From Geofilum rhodophaeum (lineage in GTDB: Bacteria > Bacteroidota > Bacteroidia > Bacteroidales > Marinilabiliaceae), in assembly GCF_002210225.1 (NCBI RefSeq), contig NZ_MWUJ01000008.1, positions 95,928-159,927 of the forward strand: 64,000 nt of DNA, read 5' to 3'. Positions 28,095 through 37,130 of this stretch are shown here, piece after piece. A program made the position numbers and the translations under genes. How positions within the stretch are numbered: position 1 is the stretch's first letter; the number at the start of each line of letters is the position of its first letter. A model generated the notes under the pieces. It worked only from the letters and a program-made list of their open reading frames with translations. It had not been told where the DNA came from and ran no database searches.

Positions 28095-28129
28095 GAAAAA
28101 AAGGAACATCCCCGGGTGTTCCTTTTTTT
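28095..28129 (+). terminator. Rho-independent terminator
   Basis: An A-tract and GGAACA, then TCCCCGGG, then TGTTCC and a run of seven T. It ends the small-protein gene before the patatin gene 26 bases later. Confidence 0.8.
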
Positions 28130-28155
28130 ATTATTTTAGACAAAAAATTGCGGAC

Positions 28156-28980
28156 ATGGGAATATTCGACTGGTTTGCCAAGAGCAAGGACAATCAACCG
28201 GAACCCAAGGGCTTAGGCATAGCCCTAAGTGGGGGCAGCGCCAGAGGCTTTGCCCACATTGGGGTACTTAAAGCCCTGGAAGAAGCCGGTATTCACCCCG
28301 AAGTGGTGTCGGGCACCAGCATGGGTTCCCTGGTGGGCGTGCTGTATGCTGCGGGACTAAAGCCTGATGAAATCAAGGAGCTGGTGAACAAGCAGCCGGT
28401 GCTGAAAATGGTACGTCCGGCCTGGGGCAAGAACGGACTTTTCCAGGTCACCGAGCTGCGCAAGCTGCTCGAGAAACACATCGAGAAGGACGACTTCTCT
28501 GTACTCAAAAAGCCTTTCTGTCTGGCCGTTTCGAACATCAATAAGGGCCAAAAAGAAATCATCAGCGAAGGACCCCTCTTCGATTACGTACTGGCCTCCT
28601 GTGCCGTGCCCATCATCTTTGCCCCCCAGGTGATTAAGGGGACGACTTACATCGACGGGGGGCTGTACGACAACTTGCCGGCCGACGCCATTCGGTCGCT
28701 GTGCAAAACCCTCATTGGGGTACACGTCAATTACATTGGCGAGGTGAAAAAATTTGACGGCATCACCGAAGTGGCCGAACGCACCTTTAGTCTGAGCATC
28801 GGCGAAAACGTACGACCCGCCATGGATATGTGCGACTACCTGATTGACCCTCCGGCCATGGTCGACTTCTCCTTCTGGGATTTTGACAAGGCAGATGCCA
28901 TTATAGAAACGGGCTATAAGTTCACCCGTAAGATGCTCGATGATGGACTGCTGCCGGTGCCGGAACAGCCCAAAGATTGA
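28156..28980 (+). CDS. Patatin-like phospholipase
   Basis: Serine lipid acyl hydrolase of the RssA/patatin group, 274 residues. The oxyanion loop is GIALSGGSARGFAHIGVL near residue 22-39. The nucleophile serine is in GTSMG near 55 (GxSxG), and the catalytic aspartate in YIDGGLYDNLP near 174 (DGG). With no signal peptide, outer-membrane barrel or added domain, it is the short cytoplasmic form, similar to bacterial RssA-like proteins. The substrate is unknown. It is a single gene after a terminator. Confidence 0.9.
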   Translation: MGIFDWFAKSKDNQPEPKGLGIALSGGSARGFAHIGVLKALEEAGIHPEVVSGTSMGSLVGVLYAAGLKPDEIKELVNKQPVLKMVRPAWGKNGLFQVTELRKLLEKHIEKDDFSVLKKPFCLAVSNINKGQKEIISEGPLFDYVLASCAVPIIFAPQVIKGTTYIDGGLYDNLPADAIRSLCKTLIGVHVNYIGEVKKFDGITEVAERTFSLSIGENVRPAMDMCDYLIDPPAMVDFSFWDFDKADAIIETGYKFTRKMLDDGLLPVPEQPKD

Positions 28981-29041
28981 GAAGTTTAAACGCTCAAAGC
29001 AGTTCTTAGTCTGCTTTATCCCAAGGCTTCTTTTTCAGCCC

Positions 29042-30229
29042 CTACCCCTTAAACTCAAGCCTGAGTACCGCCTGAAAACCGGCACCCACCGGTGCCGGCG
29101 TCAAAGGGAAAGTCCCACCGAACCAGCGCCCCTCCTTCAGCAGGGGTGGATTCAAGGCCCATTCCTGCGCAGCCACCTGCACCTCCCTCCTTTCAATGCG
29201 CCAAAACCCACTGCTTTGGGGATGCAGCCGCTGCTCCAAAGCCAGATTCAATCGCCCCATGGTGCTGCGCAAATTCAACTCAATGCAAGGATGCAAACGC
29301 AAAGCACCCGCCTCGTCCCTAAACAACAGGGCATCCACCCCGGCAAAACCGTGGTAGTGCAGGTGCAAATCCATCCCGCTCAAAGCCTCCTGCAATTGCC
29401 CTGCAGCAGCAAGCAACGCCTCCTCCATCGGAAAAGCACCCCACTTTTCAGTAGGCCGCTGCCCGGCATAACAACCCAAAAACTGCCCGTCCTTATCCGT
29501 CTCAAAAAAAGTGGTGCCGCTAAAATGTACCCCCTGGGTATCCAACACAAAATGAAAGGACAAGTCCTGCACCTTGTCGAGGAAGGGTTCGGCCAGCAGC
29601 GCGCCCTGCTGGCGCAGCTTACCCAAAACCCAGGGGTTACGGGCTGTGCCTTCGGAGCGCGAACGAATCTTGAACAAGCCCCTGCCGGAAGCACTCCAGG
29701 GAGCTTTCAGCAACCAGGGCTGCGTCATTGTGGCTTCGAGGACTTCCAGCTCTTCGGGCCGCTGCAAAACACGGGGCACTTCAGGAATGGCCAAAAGCAC
29801 AGTTCCTTTTATCAGCCCCTTCATTCGCAAAGCCAACTCCCTGCCGGTATAGCGACTCAGCAAGTCGCGGTGGTCCGACTGCCACGGAAGCAGAGGATGG
29901 GGTGTCGGCTCCAGTCCCAAAGCTCGTAACCAGCGAATGGCGGCGGGACTCCAACCCCAGGGCTGTGCCGAAACAAGCGTGTTTTTGGGAAGCTCTTGTT
30001 CTGTAGCCCACTGCACTTTTGGGCCACCCACCTGCCTCAGATAAGCCGCAAAGGCCTTGTCCACCGACGCAGGCAGCCACAGCCAGTCGCCCTCCCCCGC
30101 CAGCCACAACGGCAGCAGTGCCAGCTCCCGCTCAAAAGCACGCAAATGCGCCGGCGGCTGGTACGAAACCTGTCCGTTGGCCACGGCCATTTCACAGGTG
30201 GGATTAAAAAAGAAAAATTGTGGGGCCAT
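29042..30229 (-). CDS. Uncharacterised ATP-grasp-like protein
   Basis: The product is 395 residues, predicted cytoplasmic. The N-terminus FFFFNPTCEMAVANGQVSY resembles a Bacteroidota family that begins with an FNPE(N/T)xMAxA-type motif. The central WLLKAPWSASGRGLFKI near residue 195 looks like the ATP-grasp lysine strand and glycine-rich loop. IELNLRSTMGRL near 322 has the Glu-x-Asn metal/ATP signature followed by Arg-Ser-Thr-Met-Gly. A ligase acting on a carboxylate is therefore likely, but the substrate is not known and nothing in the neighbourhood suggests one. The gene stands alone, convergent with the patatin gene, with 61 bases between. Confidence 0.65.
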   Translation of the reverse strand: MAPQFFFFNPTCEMAVANGQVSYQPPAHLRAFERELALLPLWLAGEGDWLWLPASVDKAFAAYLRQVGGPKVQWATEQELPKNTLVSAQPWGWSPAAIRWLRALGLEPTPHPLLPWQSDHRDLLSRYTGRELALRMKGLIKGTVLLAIPEVPRVLQRPEELEVLEATMTQPWLLKAPWSASGRGLFKIRSRSEGTARNPWVLGKLRQQGALLAEPFLDKVQDLSFHFVLDTQGVHFSGTTFFETDKDGQFLGCYAGQRPTEKWGAFPMEEALLAAAGQLQEALSGMDLHLHYHGFAGVDALLFRDEAGALRLHPCIELNLRSTMGRLNLALEQRLHPQSSGFWRIERREVQVAAQEWALNPPLLKEGRWFGGTFPLTPAPVGAGFQAVLRLEFKG

Positions 30230-30379
30230 ACATCATCTACCAGAACGGCAAAAGTACAGCTTTCTTTTAGAAACTCATTTCAGCCCGAAACCTTATCCCA
30301 TGTCGGTCGCTAAAATCCGTATGCCGATAAGTACCGCCCAGCAGCCGTGCGGACTTCAACCCTTGGGGTTTTTCACCAC

Positions 30380-30904
30380 TTACGCCACCGCTGTCCGCGC
30401 TACACGCTCCGGAGCACTCCCCAGCACCTCTCTAATCCTTGTCTGCCAGAGCTCGGCCAAACGCAGCTCGTTCGACACCGCAAAACCATCCACCTCCGAA
30501 TCATAAAAGACCAGGCGTTTGCTTGTTTCTCTAGCCTGCTTCATCTGCAATTCCAAAGCCACAACTTCGATAATCTTTACCGCATCACTTTTGCGTTCAA
30601 CAGTTCTTGAAACCACGTCAACACGACAACTTTTCACCTGATTCAGACGAATACGAGCAGTTTGACGTTGTGCCTCTTCTCCGCGTGCAAAAACCAAGAA
30701 AGCATTTTGAGCATCCATCCCTATTCCGGCATTATTCCACAACTCATGAACCGATAAGTGCCCGCCATCAGCCGCGGCCATTTCGGTCAACAAGGCCAAC
30801 AAAGCTTTCTTACGGTTCTTTTCTTTCCCGTCTCTAAAAAATATAAAGGGGGTGAACAACAGCGCTACCAGCACTGCGCTCAATACTATCATTCCTGTAC
30901 TCAT
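30380..30904 (-). CDS. Membrane-anchored hypothetical protein
   Basis: Not recognised. From the ATG at 30904 the product is 174 residues. One N-terminal membrane helix (about 3-22, GMIVLSAVLVALLFTPFIFF) is followed by a basic stretch (RDGKEKNRKKA), so the soluble remainder of about 145 residues should face the cytoplasm. That part alternates helices and strands (ARIRLNQVKSCRVDVV, IIEVVALELQ, KRLVFYDSEVDGFAV) and has a single cysteine. An upstream in-frame ATG adds 13 residues without support. Confidence 0.6.
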   Translation of the reverse strand: MSTGMIVLSAVLVALLFTPFIFFRDGKEKNRKKALLALLTEMAAADGGHLSVHELWNNAGIGMDAQNAFLVFARGEEAQRQTARIRLNQVKSCRVDVVSRTVERKSDAVKIIEVVALELQMKQARETSKRLVFYDSEVDGFAVSNELRLAELWQTRIREVLGSAPERVARTAVA

Positions 30905-31035
30905 TTCTATATCATTTAAAATTAAACCATTGTAATACAACATACATGCACAAAGCGGCCCACCTTATAAAGGCGACCAAGCGCTGCATTTAATGAAACC
31001 CAAACTTTATTCCGTTTGGGGACAAACAACAGTTT

Positions 31036-31401
31036 TCAGGAATAATAATGAAAAGGAAAAAGAAGGTCGAAGACCTGCGGCTCAACCACCAGCCAGCGCG
31101 TCTCTTGAAGGTCCTGACGCAACTGCAGAGCAATAAAAGCCAAAGCTGCAGGAGAGTGTATGTCGCTCTTCTTCCCCGGCAGCTTTATCTGAAAATCGGC
31201 CTGATTGGCCAACTCACTTAAGAGCACATTCAGTGGCTCTGAAAAAGTACCCTGCGGTACAGCAAGCCCATTGGAAACAACATAAGCATGCTGCTCGCCT
31301 ACAGGACGCTCTGCCCCACCAGCCATACCCTGTACTCCGCCCAGCAGCAGCAAATACAAGATGGCCAATTGCAAGGCACTATGTTGCACCACTCTTTTCA
31401 T
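31036..31401 (-). CDS. Small exported protein, unknown function
   Basis: Not recognised. From the ATG at 31401 the product is 121 residues, with a signal peptide MKRVVQHSALQLAILYLLLL and a likely cleavage after GGAQ-type small residues near 30. The mature part of about 90 residues has a segment, FSEPLNVLLSELANQADFQI, that resembles the short STN/secretin-type motif with which FecR-linked receptors begin (xxPLxxVLxxLxxQxxxxx). This is weak. The frame is open upstream into the hairpin cluster, but residues encoded there are repeat DNA, so the ATG at 31401 is chosen. Confidence 0.5.
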   Translation of the reverse strand: MKRVVQHSALQLAILYLLLLGGVQGMAGGAERPVGEQHAYVVSNGLAVPQGTFSEPLNVLLSELANQADFQIKLPGKKSDIHSPAALAFIALQLRQDLQETRWLVVEPQVFDLLFPFHYYS

Positions 31402-31442
31402 AATGCAAAGATACAACAAATTTTTGCCGACCCACAAGGCCT

Positions 31443-31660
31443 CCCAGGACTGAAGTCCTGGGCCATGATTGGGAAAAAGCAGTGTGCCCCCGATAGGGGC
31501 ACGAACAAAAAAGGGGACTAAAGTCCCCATCGAGGCTTCGCCTCGATACAAGCCCGGGGCACGGGTGCCCCGAGGCTGCGGACTTCAGTCCGCTTTCAAG
31601 CACAGGCGCGCAGCGCCTATCCGCTACCTCTTAATCATAACCCAGGGTTTCAACCCTGGG
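31443..31660. repeat. Cluster of eight short hairpins (REP/BIME-like)
   Basis: Eight near-perfect palindromes in 218 bases: 31443-31462, 31484-31502, 31513-31528, 31529-31547, 31555-31572, 31578-31593, 31604-31618 and 31641-31660. Stems are 6-9 bp with loops of 2-5 bases. The first (plus strand), sixth and eighth (minus strand) share a TGAA loop. The first and last also share a following module with a TGAT loop and differ by paired changes. The last lies inside the 3' end of the lyase gene. No protein is encoded between 31402 and 31623. Confidence 0.85.
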
Positions 31661-34600
31661 AGACCTGGGAGCCCTGGGAGACCTAAACCACCTATACCAC
31701 CTACACCACTTCCCGCCCCTCTAAGCACTACCGTGTACACCCCGGGAGCCAAACCAGAAAGTCCCTGCAAATCCGCCCGACCTTCAGTCGCAACAGTCTG
31801 AACCCGCTTTACCAAACGACCACTCATATCATAAAAAAGCACCTCCAGCAAGTCTCCACCCGCCCATGAGGCACATTCAATAATCAGATGGTCATCGAAC
31901 GGATTGGGTGCCACTGTCACATCACCTGCCATGGAGGCTGGCTGGACCAACGAAGTCGATACCTGGGCCGACAAATCACGCACTTCACCAAAAGTCAAGG
32001 CTGCCCCAAAAATCTTCAAATCATCCATACTACCAGGATAGGGCGTATTATAATAACCATCACAGTTGCCCAGAATAAGTGCAGAGGTCACGCCAACGCC
32101 CCCGGTTGTTGCGTCACTTCTTGAACCCACCAGGGCTCCATCAACATAAACCAACAACTGCTCGGCGGCCTTATCGCGCACACAAACCAAGTGATGCCAC
32201 TGGTCATCAAACCACTGATCGGCTCCCTCAATATCCAAATTGGTTTTAGTCACATCGTCGTCCACTGCAAAGACCAACTTGGAACCTTTATACTGAATAC
32301 CAATCCATTTGCCATTTCCCCCATTGTTGTGATCGTGCTTACCCTTATGCAGAAGGTACGAATCGGGCTGCGAACCATCCGACTTAAACCACATAGCAAT
32401 ACTAAAGGACTGCTGATCGAGCAAAATGCTTTCATGGTGCGGGAAGGAAAAGTGCCCCGTGGCAGGAACCGTAGGAAAACCAACACCTCCGTTGAGCTGG
32501 CCCGCGGCCCAGTCTGGCTGCAAATCAACGGCAACTGAATTTGTTCCACTAATCACATCCTTGGCCTCCGAACCAGATTGCTCATCAAAGGGAATATGCA
32601 ACAACAATTCCCTGTCGCCCAATTGTGCGGTAGTAAATGAAGCAACCTCCGACAAGGAAGTGCCCAGCGCATTTTCCGCCTCGATTTGCCAGCGGTAAGT
32701 TACCCCCTCTTGCAATTGAGGCAAAACAAAAGCAGGCGCCTGGAGGTTCGCAGCTATTTCCGTTAAGCCCCCTCCGTCTACAGACATAAAGACCTTGTAG
32801 GTCAAAGCACCGGCAACCAAATTGGTTGAGTTGCTCCACTGCAACTCCAGTCTTCCATAATCCACACCAAGTGCTCCATCTGCCGGATATACCAATTCGC
32901 TAACAACCGGAGGTACGGGAGTTTCCAGTGTCTTAGTTTCGAAGAAAGAAGAATAGTCAGACTCCTGATCTGTATTCACCGTCTTCAGCCTAAAATAGTA
33001 TACGGTGCCTGGTTCCAAATCCGCTATTAACAACTCTGCTGCCGTTGCATCCACACGACCATATTCAACAAAATGATCCGAGGATGTCCCCATTTCCACA
33101 ACCACCTGATCTGCCTGAGTTTCCAAACTCTGCCATTGCAGGACTAAATTATTTTCTCCCACCTCTGTAGCCCGAAGCGCATAAGGATAGCGCAAGAAAG
33201 ACTGCTCATGCTCAAGAACCATCCCATGACCCAAAAAGTAACTAAGATGGGGTGGTTGATTGTACCCCACATTCTGCCAGGCAATGGCGGTACGGTACTG
33301 AGCATCATGCATCAAACAAGGAATGCGATAAATCGTAGGAATAACAGTGGTATAGATCCGCAAACTGCTGTTGTCAGCGGCTCTGAAGATAACCTCCTCC
33401 CGCCAGTCGCCCAACAAGTCGGCCTGCAAACCCGGATTCGATTTGGTCGAGTTGTTCGAAGCACAGCCTGAGGCAGTAAAAATGGACGTTCTCGGATACT
33501 TGGTGATGCTGGTTCCATCCAGCATTTCCCGCAACAAATCGCCATCCCACCATACAGCATGATTTATGGTTGGCCCCGACCCCACAACATCTCCTTTGCT
33601 GTTGTATACCCCCATTCCACTGGAAGCCCAATACTCATTGCCAGGATGTTCGGCAATAACGTCGGCTGTTAAACCACGGCCAATATCGTTGCTGTTTTTC
33701 TTTTGCCAAATAAGTGCTCCCGTATGTGCATCTCGTAAGGACACGCCATTTCCTCCCGACTCATGGGGCATAAAAATCTCCAGGCCGGGACGATCAGGAA
33801 CCAGATCGCCCACATGCAGGGCATCGCCATGCCCCAAACCGGTACTGTGCAACCCTTTACCATCATGGTCAATCACACAGGAACCATAAATAATTTCATC
33901 AAAGCCATCGGCATCAACATCAGCTACACTCAACTGATGATTGCCTTGTCCCGCATAATCCCCATTACCATTGTCCTTACTGTCAAAAACCCAACGAGGC
34001 ACCAGCGCACCATCCTGCCAATCCCAAGCGGCCAAAACAGCACGGGTGTAATAACCACGAGCCATAACAATACTTGGACGCTCCCCATCCAAATAAGCCA
34101 CCCCGGCCAGAAACCTATCCACCCGATTGCCATAACTGTCGCCCCAATCACTGACCTTTCCTCGCGGGGGATGGTACGACACAGTAGCCATCTCTGCCCC
34201 GGTAAGCCCATTAAACACCGTTAAATATTCCGGTCCGGTCAAAATATAACCACCACTGTTTCGATAATCTTCGGAATGATCGGCAGTTGCCGCCGGCCCT
34301 TCACTTAAAAACCCGCCTTCTCCATCGATGGTCCCAGGCGCTGTTTTACACACCACTTCAGCCTTGCCATCACCATCAAAGTCGTACACCAAAAACTGTG
34401 TGTAATGAGCACCTGCACGTATATTTTTCCCCAAATCGATGCGCCACAGAAAAGTTCCGTCCAATTTATACGCATCCAGGTAAACATTACCGGTGTAACC
34501 CGATTGCGAATTGTCTTTTGAGTTAGAAGGATCCCACTTCACAATGATTTCATAAGTGCCGTCACCATTCAAATCGCCTACACTTAAATCGTTGGGACTA

Positions 34601-35010
34601 TAGGTATAATTTACCCCGTCGGGAGTCTGCCCACCGGCAGGCACCGATAAAGGAAGATTCAGATAATTGGAAGTCCATACTTGCACCGCTCCATCTCCTG
34701 CTTGCTCCACCCCATCAACAACAGCCCGCACTTCATAGGCATGATTGGTCCCCACAGCATCTTCATAGTTTGTAGCCCCCTTTAAAGGATGCTCATTCAG
34801 CTTCTCACCATCCCGATACAGATTAAAGCCAACTCCATCTGGGTCTGTCCCCAAATAGCGCCAACTCAGAAAAACAAGAGCATCCGACTTTCGAACGGCC
34901 ACCAGACCACGATCGAGTGTTTCCAATTGGGGTTGCGCATAAAGCGAAGCGCTAAACAATACCAGCAGTAAAAGAAATGTCTTTTGTTTTGGGCGAAATA
35001 GAATTTTCAT
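31624..35010 (-). CDS. Secreted rhamnogalacturonan lyase (PL11) with FN3, LamG-like and T9SS sorting domains
   Basis: Eliminative lyase of the pectin backbone rhamnogalacturonan I. From the ATG at 35010 it has 1128 residues and a signal peptide (FLLLLVLFSASLYAQ). The PL11 beta-propeller spans about 25-605, with calcium-type repeats such as DLNGDGTYEIIVKWD, VYDFDGDGKAEVVCKTA and DVDADGFDEIIYG. Two fibronectin III-like segments follow (about 610-790), then a LamG/concanavalin-like domain (about 805-985, with FSIAMWFKSDG). A type A T9SS sorting domain starts VAPNPFDDHLIIE near 1033. The tail after VVLRGAG is abnormal: Gly-Gly and Leu-Pro-Gly repeats and KPWV come from repeat DNA, before a final MIKR. 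An in-frame upstream ATG adds nine residues. No other pectin genes are adjacent. Confidence 0.92.
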   Translation of the reverse strand: MKILFRPKQKTFLLLLVLFSASLYAQPQLETLDRGLVAVRKSDALVFLSWRYLGTDPDGVGFNLYRDGEKLNEHPLKGATNYEDAVGTNHAYEVRAVVDGVEQAGDGAVQVWTSNYLNLPLSVPAGGQTPDGVNYTYSPNDLSVGDLNGDGTYEIIVKWDPSNSKDNSQSGYTGNVYLDAYKLDGTFLWRIDLGKNIRAGAHYTQFLVYDFDGDGKAEVVCKTAPGTIDGEGGFLSEGPAATADHSEDYRNSGGYILTGPEYLTVFNGLTGAEMATVSYHPPRGKVSDWGDSYGNRVDRFLAGVAYLDGERPSIVMARGYYTRAVLAAWDWQDGALVPRWVFDSKDNGNGDYAGQGNHQLSVADVDADGFDEIIYGSCVIDHDGKGLHSTGLGHGDALHVGDLVPDRPGLEIFMPHESGGNGVSLRDAHTGALIWQKKNSNDIGRGLTADVIAEHPGNEYWASSGMGVYNSKGDVVGSGPTINHAVWWDGDLLREMLDGTSITKYPRTSIFTASGCASNNSTKSNPGLQADLLGDWREEVIFRAADNSSLRIYTTVIPTIYRIPCLMHDAQYRTAIAWQNVGYNQPPHLSYFLGHGMVLEHEQSFLRYPYALRATEVGENNLVLQWQSLETQADQVVVEMGTSSDHFVEYGRVDATAAELLIADLEPGTVYYFRLKTVNTDQESDYSSFFETKTLETPVPPVVSELVYPADGALGVDYGRLELQWSNSTNLVAGALTYKVFMSVDGGGLTEIAANLQAPAFVLPQLQEGVTYRWQIEAENALGTSLSEVASFTTAQLGDRELLLHIPFDEQSGSEAKDVISGTNSVAVDLQPDWAAGQLNGGVGFPTVPATGHFSFPHHESILLDQQSFSIAMWFKSDGSQPDSYLLHKGKHDHNNGGNGKWIGIQYKGSKLVFAVDDDVTKTNLDIEGADQWFDDQWHHLVCVRDKAAEQLLVYVDGALVGSRSDATTGGVGVTSALILGNCDGYYNTPYPGSMDDLKIFGAALTFGEVRDLSAQVSTSLVQPASMAGDVTVAPNPFDDHLIIECASWAGGDLLEVLFYDMSGRLVKRVQTVATEGRADLQGLSGLAPGVYTVVLRGAGSGVGGIGGLGLPGLPGLPGLKPWVMIKR

Positions 35011-35109
35011 AATCGGGTTAATTATTTTTTGATGCACCCAAAACTAACAAAAAGTGCCGCCCTCAAGGCAGCACTTTTTGACATTTTTTGTGAACTTTTT
35101 GACACTTTT

Positions 35110-37014
35110 CTACTTTTCCAGCCTAAAATAGCCAATCATAGACTTCAGCTGCTCTGCCTGACCGGCCAACTCTTCGGCACTGGTAGCCAACTCTTCCGAT
35201 GCGGCTGCATTTTCCTGAATGATGTTGTTCAAATCGTTCAGCGCGTTATTGACCTGATCAACCCCGGCCGACTGTTCGGAACTCGAAGCAGCTATTTCCT
35301 GAACCAATTCTGCGGTGCGCATAATTTCAGGAGCCAGCTCCACAAGAATACGCTCCGAGGCTTCGGTAACGGCCAGACTGTTGCTGGATATTTTTGCAAT
35401 TTCGTCGGCAGCCAGTTTACTTCGTTCGGCCAGCTTGCGGACCTCTGAAGCCACCACGGCAAATCCTTTCCCGTGCTCTCCGGCACGGGCAGCTTCCACC
35501 GAAGCATTCAAAGCCAATATATTGGTCTGAAAGGCAATATCGTTGATAATGGAGATTTTCCCGGCAATATCCTGAATGGATTCCAGACTCTCACGCCCCG
35601 ATTGTTCCATCTGCCCCATACCAGTTTGAGCCTGCAAGGATATTTTTTCGGTTTGCTGCGCATTCTCTGTATTCTGCATGATGTTGGCGGCCATCTCTTC
35701 CATAGATGACGAAACCTCTTCGGCAGCCACTGCCTGAGCATTGGCGCCTTGTGACATTTGCTGTGAACCGGTGCTGATTTGCTGACTGGCAGAAGCAATC
35801 TCTACTGCTCCTGTTTGAATTCCGGCGACGATTTCGCGCAACTTACTCACCATCTTCATCAAAGCCCTGGTCAACTGCCCCACCTCATCCTTTTGGTCCA
35901 AATCAATGTAGGCGGCTAAATTTCCGGCCGCTATTTCCTGAGCAAAAACAACCGCCTTATTTATGTTTGCCGACAAGGAACGACCGATAAAGTAATTGAT
36001 AAGGACGATGGCCAGCGTACTCAGAAAAATAATCAAAATCAATGCACGACGGAGGTTCACAACCATTTGAAAAATCTCTTCCTCAGACACAGAAACCACA
36101 ATATAGGCATCCATATCCGGCACATAACTGAAATATTGTATTTTATTTTCCCCCTCCCATTCGTGACGGATGCTTCCTTCCTCTTCGCCCCGACTCATAA
36201 TTTCCTGGTAAGCCGGGTCACTGGTAATGCTGGCGCCTTCGTACATTGGATGAACCAACAAAGTTCCCTCACCATCCACAATAAAAGGATAGCCCGTTTG
36301 GTAGTACTGCTTCCTACCAAACAAAGTCTTTATGCCGCCCATATCTTTCTCGGGCATGCCTACAAACACCATCCCCACGGGTGCTCCTTCGTACATCAAG
36401 GGGCGATAAGCGGTCAAAAACCACTCGTTTAAAACAACCGCCCTGCCCAGATAATCCTGGCCCTGTTCTATGGCAGCTATTACCGGAGAGTCATCGGGAA
36501 TAAAAGTATTGACTGCTCGCTTCCGCTCTTCATCTTTAATGGTGGTGGCCACCCTAAGATAACCGCCCTCTATTTTTTGAAAAAACGTAGCCTCGGCACG
36601 GGTCAAGTCCCCAATTTTATCCACCAATGCAGAGTTGTCGTACAAGGGCTCACCATCCAAACGCCAAAGCGGTAAATCAACCAGACTCTTGGCCTGACTG
36701 GCTTGGTTAACCACTTCAAGTTCCAACACCTCGCCACGCTGATAAGTTATTTCGCCACTGTTGCTGAAGACCTCCATTGCCACGTCAATACCGGAAGCTA
36801 CGCGGACTTGCCGCTCCCTGATCTGCAATTCGACAATTTCTTTCAGATTAGCGACCTCTTCGGTCAAATTGGCATTGGCATCCGACAAAATGTTGGCACT
36901 TTGCACCCGGTACAAATAAATGCCCATAGCAGTCAACAACAACACCACTGCAACACTGGTAAAAAGACTGATCCTAAAACCAATCTTCAAATCCCTGAAT
37001 CTCAACTTCACCAT
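35110..37014 (-). CDS. Methyl-accepting chemotaxis protein with Cache sensor
   Basis: Transmembrane chemoreceptor, 634 residues from ATG 37014. Membrane helix 1 is at about 15-35 ([21 protein letters not shown]), and a periplasmic Cache-type sensor runs from about 40 to 310 ([31 protein letters not shown]). Helix 2 is at about 318-340, followed by HAMP and a coiled-coil signalling domain. The hairpin tip [34 protein letters not shown] is standard, so it should bind CheA and CheW. No che genes lie in the window, and there is no C-terminal CheR-tethering pentapeptide. The ligand is unknown. Its 3' end is 99 bases from the lyase start on the same strand. Confidence 0.92.
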   Translation of the reverse strand: MVKLRFRDLKIGFRISLFTSVAVVLLLTAMGIYLYRVQSANILSDANANLTEEVANLKEIVELQIRERQVRVASGIDVAMEVFSNSGEITYQRGEVLELEVVNQASQAKSLVDLPLWRLDGEPLYDNSALVDKIGDLTRAEATFFQKIEGGYLRVATTIKDEERKRAVNTFIPDDSPVIAAIEQGQDYLGRAVVLNEWFLTAYRPLMYEGAPVGMVFVGMPEKDMGGIKTLFGRKQYYQTGYPFIVDGEGTLLVHPMYEGASITSDPAYQEIMSRGEEEGSIRHEWEGENKIQYFSYVPDMDAYIVVSVSEEEIFQMVVNLRRALILIIFLSTLAIVLINYFIGRSLSANINKAVVFAQEIAAGNLAAYIDLDQKDEVGQLTRALMKMVSKLREIVAGIQTGAVEIASASQQISTGSQQMSQGANAQAVAAEEVSSSMEEMAANIMQNTENAQQTEKISLQAQTGMGQMEQSGRESLESIQDIAGKISIINDIAFQTNILALNASVEAARAGEHGKGFAVVASEVRKLAERSKLAADEIAKISSNSLAVTEASERILVELAPEIMRTAELVQEIAASSSEQSAGVDQVNNALNDLNNIIQENAAASEELATSAEELAGQAEQLKSMIGYFRLEK

Positions 37015-37130
37015 ACAACAACCTCTCTTCAATTGGGAAAATACATTCTACGTAAAGTCACGTGGCGCGTTGTATAAAAAGCTTTAAATTAAGCTAAATC
37101 CACCAAATCACTGAAGCAAAACACCATTCC

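Noticed and set aside
31443..31660. CRISPR array or rRNA/tRNA remnant
   Set aside because: The palindromes differ from each other and are irregularly spaced; no tRNA cloverleaf is seen.
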